Source of the DNA: JAGOTP01 sp964415465 | GTDB lineage: Bacteria; Patescibacteriota; Patescibacteriia; 2-12-FULL-60-25 | DNA length: 33,850 nt | Direction: 5' to 3' | NCBI GenBank assembly: GCA_964415465.1 | Contig: CAYQAL010000008.1 | Coordinates: 1 to 33,850, forward strand | Position numbers and translations under genes: made by a program | Shown: positions 30,001-33,850 of the stretch, in pieces | Layout of the letters: every line of letters starts with the position of its first letter | Position numbering within the stretch: the first letter of the stretch is position 1 | Notes under the pieces: model-generated | What the model was told of the DNA's origin: nothing | Databases searched by the model: none | What the model saw: only the letters and a program-made list of their open reading frames with translations

Positions 30001-30204
30001 ATGCCACGTAGCACCACGCCAACTCCCACAAAACCCGATGCCGCCGTTGCCGCAACCATCGCTCGCTTAGAAGAAAAACTCACCCTCTTAGATGCGAAGT
30101 TTCAAAAACTTCAGTCACAGGTCGCCACCTTCAAACGGCAAGCAATGCAACGTCGAGACACTCAAACCGAACGACAGCTCCGTGCGAAACTTGGTCGCCC
30201 CTAA
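30001..30204 (+). CDS. Small coiled-coil protein
   Basis: A 67-residue protein: a Pro/Thr-rich N-terminus, then a long helix (AATIARLEEKLTLLDAKFQ and on to the basic C-terminus RAKLGRP). A -10-like TATGAT (29984-29989) ends eleven bases before the ATG, so the mRNA would be almost leaderless. It is followed 20 bases later by the lipoprotein gene on the same strand, suggesting joint transcription. Confidence 0.6.
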   Translation: MPRSTTPTPTKPDAAVAATIARLEEKLTLLDAKFQKLQSQVATFKRQAMQRRDTQTERQLRAKLGRP

Positions 30205-30223
30205 CTTTCTTTTACTCCCTTCT

Positions 30224-30793
30224 ATGCGCATTCCTTTACTTGTTGGCACTCTGGCATGTCTCATTCTCATCGGAGCTGGCTGTTCCAAATCAGCTCCCCC
30301 GACGACACCTGCCAAACAACCCGATCCAACCAACGGACGATTGATCAAAGGCACCTCATACACAACCGTTTACTACCTTGGACCAGACGGAAAACGCTAC
30401 GTCTTTCCAAATGATAAGACCTATCTTTCTTGGTTCAATACGTTCTCGTACGTAAAACAGATCGCCGACGACGAACTCATCAAAACGCCGCTTGGTGGAA
30501 ACGTGACCTATAAGCCTGGATCGCGTCTCATCAAAATTGAAACCTCTCCTACGGTGTACGTCGTGACACGTGGAGGCGTTATTCGCCCGATTAAATCAGA
30601 AGATGTTGCCGTGCAACTCTATGGGCAAGACTGGGCGAAGCGCGTCGATGACATGCCAGATGCGTTCTTCACTAACTATAAAGAAGGTCAACCGATCTTG
30701 AGTTTCAACGATTTCTCACCGAGCGCCGAAGAACAAAATACGACCAGCATCGATCAAGATAAGGGATTGCAAGCAACAAGTACTCAACCATAA
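30224..30793 (+). CDS. Lipoprotein with CPR-typical GKRYVFPN domain
   Basis: 189 residues. The signal sequence ends in the lipobox LIGAGC with the lipid-bearing cysteine at residue 20. The outer domain carries YYLGPDGKRYVFPNDKTYLS, ELIKTPLGGNVTYKPGSRLI, VYVVTRGGVIRPI and a WAKRVDDMPDAFFTNY ending, a pattern recurrent in Patescibacteria surface proteins. Its function is not established. The ATG at 30224 is chosen because it gives a proper signal peptide; the longer frame does not. A strong terminator follows. Confidence 0.85.
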   Translation: MRIPLLVGTLACLILIGAGCSKSAPPTTPAKQPDPTNGRLIKGTSYTTVYYLGPDGKRYVFPNDKTYLSWFNTFSYVKQIADDELIKTPLGGNVTYKPGSRLIKIETSPTVYVVTRGGVIRPIKSEDVAVQLYGQDWAKRVDDMPDAFFTNYKEGQPILSFNDFSPSAEEQNTTSIDQDKGLQATSTQP

Positions 30794-30808
30794 GCCACGT
30801 GTCAGGCC

Positions 30809-30843
30809 ACTAGAAAAGCACCCTTCACAGGTGCTTTTCTAGT
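30809..30843. terminator. Bidirectional terminator after the lipoprotein gene
   Basis: Perfect 14-bp arms (30809-30822, 30830-30843; core AGAAAAGCACC) with a seven-base loop, between two convergent genes. Confidence 0.87.
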
Positions 30844-30864
30844 ATTCGTTCTGCAAACCTAGCT

Positions 30865-31821
30865 CTACTTATCCAGCTGTAGTGTAAACGGCATGGTTTT
30901 CGTAAGGATATCCTCTGCAAGAAACAGCTTCACTTTTTCAACTGGACGATCGAAACCCACCGAAAGATAGACTGGTTCCTGAATCGCATCTTGAATGTCT
31001 GCCGTGTAGGAGGTCGGTGCGATCGCCTTTCCTTCTGCGTCGTAACCAACCCATTTGATTATTCGTTTCGCGGGACCCTGATAACTGAATTGGTACTCTG
31101 ACCATTCGGCGGTTGTGAGGGTCGCTTTTGTACCTGAAAAGGTCTTTTCCTGCCCAAGCTCGCTACGGGTGAATTCAAGTGGACGTACATTCACGGGCAG
31201 CTCTAATACAACACGCCCATCGACCCGAGCTAAATCAGCTTCTTTTACCCCCTTCAGAACATGAATCTGGCGCTCGCCCTGAACATAGCCTGGTAGTTCA
31301 TCAAGCGGGCGTAATCCGATTCCATTAAATGGCGCTTCTTCGAACGAATGCTCTGCGTCGTAGACATTCTTGCCCGTTTTATCCAAGACACGCGAAACAG
31401 TGAGGTACGCACGGCGATCAAACGACCCCGCTTCTTTTAAGCGATCGTATCCAGGAATTTCAGGCAACGATAATCCAAGCACGATGTAAGGAAAGAAGTC
31501 ATCATACTCTTCCCAGTGTACTTCAAGCGATTGATACGTGGCGTGTGGCGTACCTCCCGTATATTGCGCCGCTGGCACACCTAACGCCGCTTCGTATTGC
31601 TCGCGTGAGATCGGCTGTGGCTCGAGCACGGTTTCGTCACCAAAAGCCGTAGCCCGTGAGAGATCTTCATCTCCTGCCATGACTGGTGCCATAGATTCCT
31701 CATAACTCCCTTCAGGGCTCTCAAATGATGCCTTAAAATCAAGTGTCTGTTTTTGTTGAACTGGAGCACCAACGATAAGTGTTAAAACCGTCAGAAAGAG
31801 AGCGGGAAGGATGGCAAACAT
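30865..31821 (-). CDS. Exported protein, unknown function
   Basis: 318 residues with an N-terminal hydrophobic segment (FAILPALFLTVLTLIVGA) that is a signal peptide or anchor. The rest is soluble, beta-rich and acidic with no recognised motif (segments such as PYIVLGLSLPEIPGYDRLKE and EWSEYQFSYQGPAKRIIKWV). The start at 31821 is supported by a TATACT hexamer (31830-31835) eight bases upstream; the ORF-maximal ATG at 31839 would lie upstream of that box. It is divergent from the Nudix gene with overlapping promoters. Confidence 0.75.
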   Translation of the reverse strand: MFAILPALFLTVLTLIVGAPVQQKQTLDFKASFESPEGSYEESMAPVMAGDEDLSRATAFGDETVLEPQPISREQYEAALGVPAAQYTGGTPHATYQSLEVHWEEYDDFFPYIVLGLSLPEIPGYDRLKEAGSFDRRAYLTVSRVLDKTGKNVYDAEHSFEEAPFNGIGLRPLDELPGYVQGERQIHVLKGVKEADLARVDGRVVLELPVNVRPLEFTRSELGQEKTFSGTKATLTTAEWSEYQFSYQGPAKRIIKWVGYDAEGKAIAPTSYTADIQDAIQEPVYLSVGFDRPVEKVKLFLAEDILTKTMPFTLQLDK

Positions 31822-31829
31822 ATTGCCGT

Positions 31830-31837
31830 AGTATATC
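31830..31837. promoter_or_regulatory. Overlapping divergent -10 boxes
   Basis: TATACT on the minus strand (31830-31835) and TATATC on the plus strand (31832-31837) overlap by four bases and lie eight and nine bases from the two starts (31821 and 31847). The -35 regions are weak. The two promoters probably exclude each other. Confidence 0.45.
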
Positions 31838-31846
31838 ATGGATCAT

Positions 31847-32404
31847 ATGCCTTTTTCCGATCTCGTGCCTGTGTACCAAGGCCCTCTGCTCACTGTACGC
31901 CGATGGGAACAACCCCTCAGAAACGGTGGCTCAGCCACCTTTGAACGCTGTACCCGCCCGGACACTGTGGCAGTGATCGCATTTTTAGACCGAGACACCG
32001 TCCTTCTAACCCAAGAACGGCACCCTGACCAAGATACGTTCTTTTTGGATGTGCCCGGCGGCCGTGTTGACCCAGGCGAAGACCACGCCACAGCTGCACG
32101 ACGAGAATTAGCCGAAGAAGCAGGCTATATCCCTCAGGATGTTCTCTGCTGGGAAACCGTGACGTATGGTGGTCTCATTCAATTCAAGCAGTCGATCTTC
32201 CTTGCAAAAGGCTTAACGGCGGTAGAGTACAGCGCGTCACACGATCCAACCGAAGAAATTCAGTTATTGCAGAGACCATTCGAAGAGCTCTATCAACTCA
32301 GCCTCAAGAATGGATTACGCCGATCTGAAGTCATGTTAAACGTCTTGCGTATGCGTCACGACCCAGAGGCGCAAACGCGACTGCAAGCATTTCTTGCGGA
32401 TTAA
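31847..32404 (+). CDS. Nudix hydrolase, ADP-ribose pyrophosphatase-like
   Basis: 185-residue cytoplasmic hydrolase of nucleoside diphosphates linked to another moiety. The Nudix box GRVDPGEDHATAARRELAEE is complete (G-x5-E-x7-REL-x-EE-x-G), preceded by FFLDVPGG as in ADP-ribose pyrophosphatases. All metal-binding glutamates are present. The ATG at 31847 (MPFSDLVPVYQG) is preferred to 31838 because it follows the -10 box at leaderless distance. A bidirectional terminator follows. Confidence 0.9.
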   Translation: MPFSDLVPVYQGPLLTVRRWEQPLRNGGSATFERCTRPDTVAVIAFLDRDTVLLTQERHPDQDTFFLDVPGGRVDPGEDHATAARRELAEEAGYIPQDVLCWETVTYGGLIQFKQSIFLAKGLTAVEYSASHDPTEEIQLLQRPFEELYQLSLKNGLRRSEVMLNVLRMRHDPEAQTRLQAFLAD

Positions 32405-32410
32405 GAATAG

Positions 32411-32440
32411 AAAAACAGACCGTTCGGTCTGTTTTTCGTT
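32411..32440. terminator. Bidirectional terminator between the Nudix and Calx-beta genes
   Basis: Eleven-bp perfect arms AAAAACAGACC (32411-32421) and its complement (32426-32436), loop GTTC, with T runs on both strands. Confidence 0.88.
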
Positions 32441-32443
32441 TTC

Positions 32444-33850
32444 CTATCGTGGGATATAAGCCAGCACACGAACGGCGGCCCATTCAACCGGCGTCACCGG
32501 AGCTTTGCGGAAGAGACTGCGGTAGCTCGAGATCCCCTTGCGCTCCTGCTCCAAGTTGCGTGGCAAACGAATACGATACATGAGGGCGTTCCAAGCTAAG
32601 TTCTCATTAGCGTTGCGGAAGTTTGGGTCGCGGCGATAGATGCGACGGAACGCAGCGCGGACAAGAGGCAGCTGAGCCTGTTCTTTCGCGAGGTTTCTGG
32701 AACGTGGACGCTGCCCAATCGCGACCAAGTGGAAGTCTTCGGCCGTAGCCGCGTAGCCAATCGTTTGCAACAGGTCACGTACCACCGCACGACGCTCACG
32801 TTCACCTAATTGGCGAGTTGCTTTGGAAACACCGTAGGTAATAAATCGTGAATAGAGATCAAGTTGACCACCATACACCTTGAGACCAAATTCTTTCGCA
32901 TCTGCTTCTACCCCAATCCGGCCGCGACGCTCACCCGCTTCATCGCGCTCCGTTAGACCAAGGAAAGACAGAAGACAGTCTAGACTATCAGCTGGGATGA
33001 AGTCAGTTGTGATAACAGGACACGTGCTCGGCTCAGGCGTCGGAACAACTTCTTCTACCGGTTCTACCGGCACCGTCACCACCGGGCTCGGTACACTCAC
33101 CGGAGTTGAGCTTGGAGTCACGGTTACCGTCGTTGAGGTTGTGGTCTGGCCAAGGGTTGAGATGTTGGAAGCACCTCCCCCACCACCGCCACCGCCTCCG
33201 CCCCCGCCACCTCCGCCTCCGCCTCCGCCCCCACCCCCACTCGTGTCGTTATCGAGGATAGTAACCGATACAGAGCCAATAGAAAGACTTGCTGGGTAAT
33301 GGCTACCGGTAGACGAAGCCGCGTGCGTAATCGTTCCACTCGTGGTTGATTCTGCTGTGGAGTCGTTTACGGCGGTGAGGGTAACTGTTTGAGGAACGTT
33401 CCAGGTAGAGGTTGCGAAGGTAAGGGTCGTCGTTGAAAGGGTGAACTGGGCACTTGGGGAAGTGAGGACAATTTGAACCGTTGAGGTTGGCTCTGTGTTT
33501 AGAACGATCGTGTAGGAATCAGTGGCACCACCTTCTGTGACGGAGGCCGTTGTTTCGGAGAGGGTGACACCAGGGGTGTCGTTGTCCGTGATGGTGTAGG
33601 TGTAGTTACTTGGCATTCCGAGCGTGGCATTGATCGGGTTACTTAAGATCAAGAAGATCGTTTCGTCCGATTCAGCGAGCGCATCGTTTACGATGACGAG
33701 AGAGATCGTGGTGGATGTCTGGCCTGAAACGATCGTGGCCGTACCTGGATCACGTGCAAAGTCGATTCCCGAACCCTCTGCCGTTCCAGACAAAAGGATA
33801 ACCTCGTAATCAACCGTGACGTCAGAAGCCGACGGCCCGCTCAACACAAC
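32444..33850 (-). CDS. Calx-beta surface protein with poly-glycine linker (N-terminus outside window)
   Basis: At least 468 residues; the frame is open at the right edge, and its apparent first codon is an internal GTG (VVLSGPSASDV), so the true start lies outside. It shows Calx-beta-type repeats: TTISLVIVNDALAESDETIF with YTITDNDTPGV, then TVTLTAVNDSTAES with VSVTILDNDTSG. A run of 22 glycines (33173-33238) and a Thr/Ser/Pro-rich linker follow. The C-terminal domain of about 170 residues is helical and basic (CLLSFLGL, RDLLQTIGY, AFRRIYRRDPNFRN) and of unknown type. Calx-beta domains are extracellular calcium-binding adhesion modules. Confidence 0.85.
   Translation of the reverse strand, partial: VVLSGPSASDVTVDYEVILLSGTAEGSGIDFARDPGTATIVSGQTSTTISLVIVNDALAESDETIFLILSNPINATLGMPSNYTYTITDNDTPGVTLSETTASVTEGGATDSYTIVLNTEPTSTVQIVLTSPSAQFTLSTTTLTFATSTWNVPQTVTLTAVNDSTAESTTSGTITHAASSTGSHYPASLSIGSVSVTILDNDTSGGGGGGGGGGGGGGGGGGGGGGASNISTLGQTTTSTTVTVTPSSTPVSVPSPVVTVPVEPVEEVVPTPEPSTCPVITTDFIPADSLDCLLSFLGLTERDEAGERRGRIGVEADAKEFGLKVYGGQLDLYSRFITYGVSKATRQLGERERRAVVRDLLQTIGYAATAEDFHLVAIGQRPRSRNLAKEQAQLPLVRAAFRRIYRRDPNFRNANENLAWNALMYRIRLPRNLEQERKGISSYRSLFRKAPVTPVEWAAVRVLAYIPR
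33173..33238 (-). repeat. Run of 22 glycine codons
   Basis: Sixty-six bases of GGN codons using all four third bases in mixed order, so it is not a simple single-codon slippage tract. It forms the hinge between the Calx-beta part and the rest of the surface protein. Confidence 0.93.

Noticed and set aside
1..33850. Alternative genetic code with TGA as glycine, as in some Patescibacteria
   Set aside because: All conserved genes read through at normal length with the standard code and no in-frame TGA was needed.

Overview
The window reads as a chromosomal segment of a Patescibacteria (CPR) bacterium. The signs are a str operon, a secE-nusG-rplK-rplA block and an rpmB gene set among lineage-typical surface proteins: a DUF4012 protein, a protein resembling the baseplate-J-like extracytoplasmic proteins of CPR genomes, lamin-tail and Calx-beta proteins, and a short lipoprotein with a GKRYVFPN motif. 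Shine-Dalgarno sequences are almost absent, several promoters sit so close to their start codons that the mRNAs look leaderless, and two of the three tRNA genes lack an encoded CCA. TGA is not read as an amino acid in any gene seen. A more exact placement is not possible from sequence alone.

Layout. 1-4032 (minus strand): str operon rpsL-rpsG-fusA, a terminator, a small Phd-like gene, then the start of tuf, cut by the window edge. 4057-6297 (minus): a polytopic membrane protein and a site-2-protease-type metalloprotease. 6340-8082: rpmB (plus), a LOG-family gene, an HU gene and tRNA-Pro(GGG), each with clear promoters or terminators. 8124-10557 (plus): secE, nusG, rplK, a terminator, then rplA under its own promoter. 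10534-12046: an ACT-domain protein with a perfect palindrome at its start, and an AlaX-type tRNA-editing protein. 12056-18274 (minus): three large single-span surface proteins in one unit. 18317-19483: tRNA-Pro(UGG), a DUF6504-like gene and lexA, whose promoter carries three GAAC boxes in direct repeat. 19484-19841: non-coding, with a nested RNA-like fold. 19842-22361: a secreted lamin-tail protein.

22373-28117 is the most unusual part. A tRNA-Gly(GCC) gene is followed by about 5.65 kb of foreign-looking DNA ending in a second copy of the last 24 bases of the tRNA region. This is the signature of an element integrated into a tRNA 3' end. It carries a 1577-residue protein with seven tandem HTH-like repeats, an intact SNF2-type helicase and a SAM-methyltransferase-like domain; a strikingly G+C-rich gene of unknown function; a highly structured region between them with mutually exclusive helices; and a possible 40-residue ORF. 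No integrase is visible. The architecture suggests a compact defence or mobile-element module, but that is inference.

28124-33850: ordinary chromosome resumes with a CYTH-like gene, a coiled-coil protein, a small ORF, the lipoprotein, a signal-peptide protein, a Nudix hydrolase divergent from it, and a Calx-beta surface protein with a 22-glycine linker that runs off the right edge.
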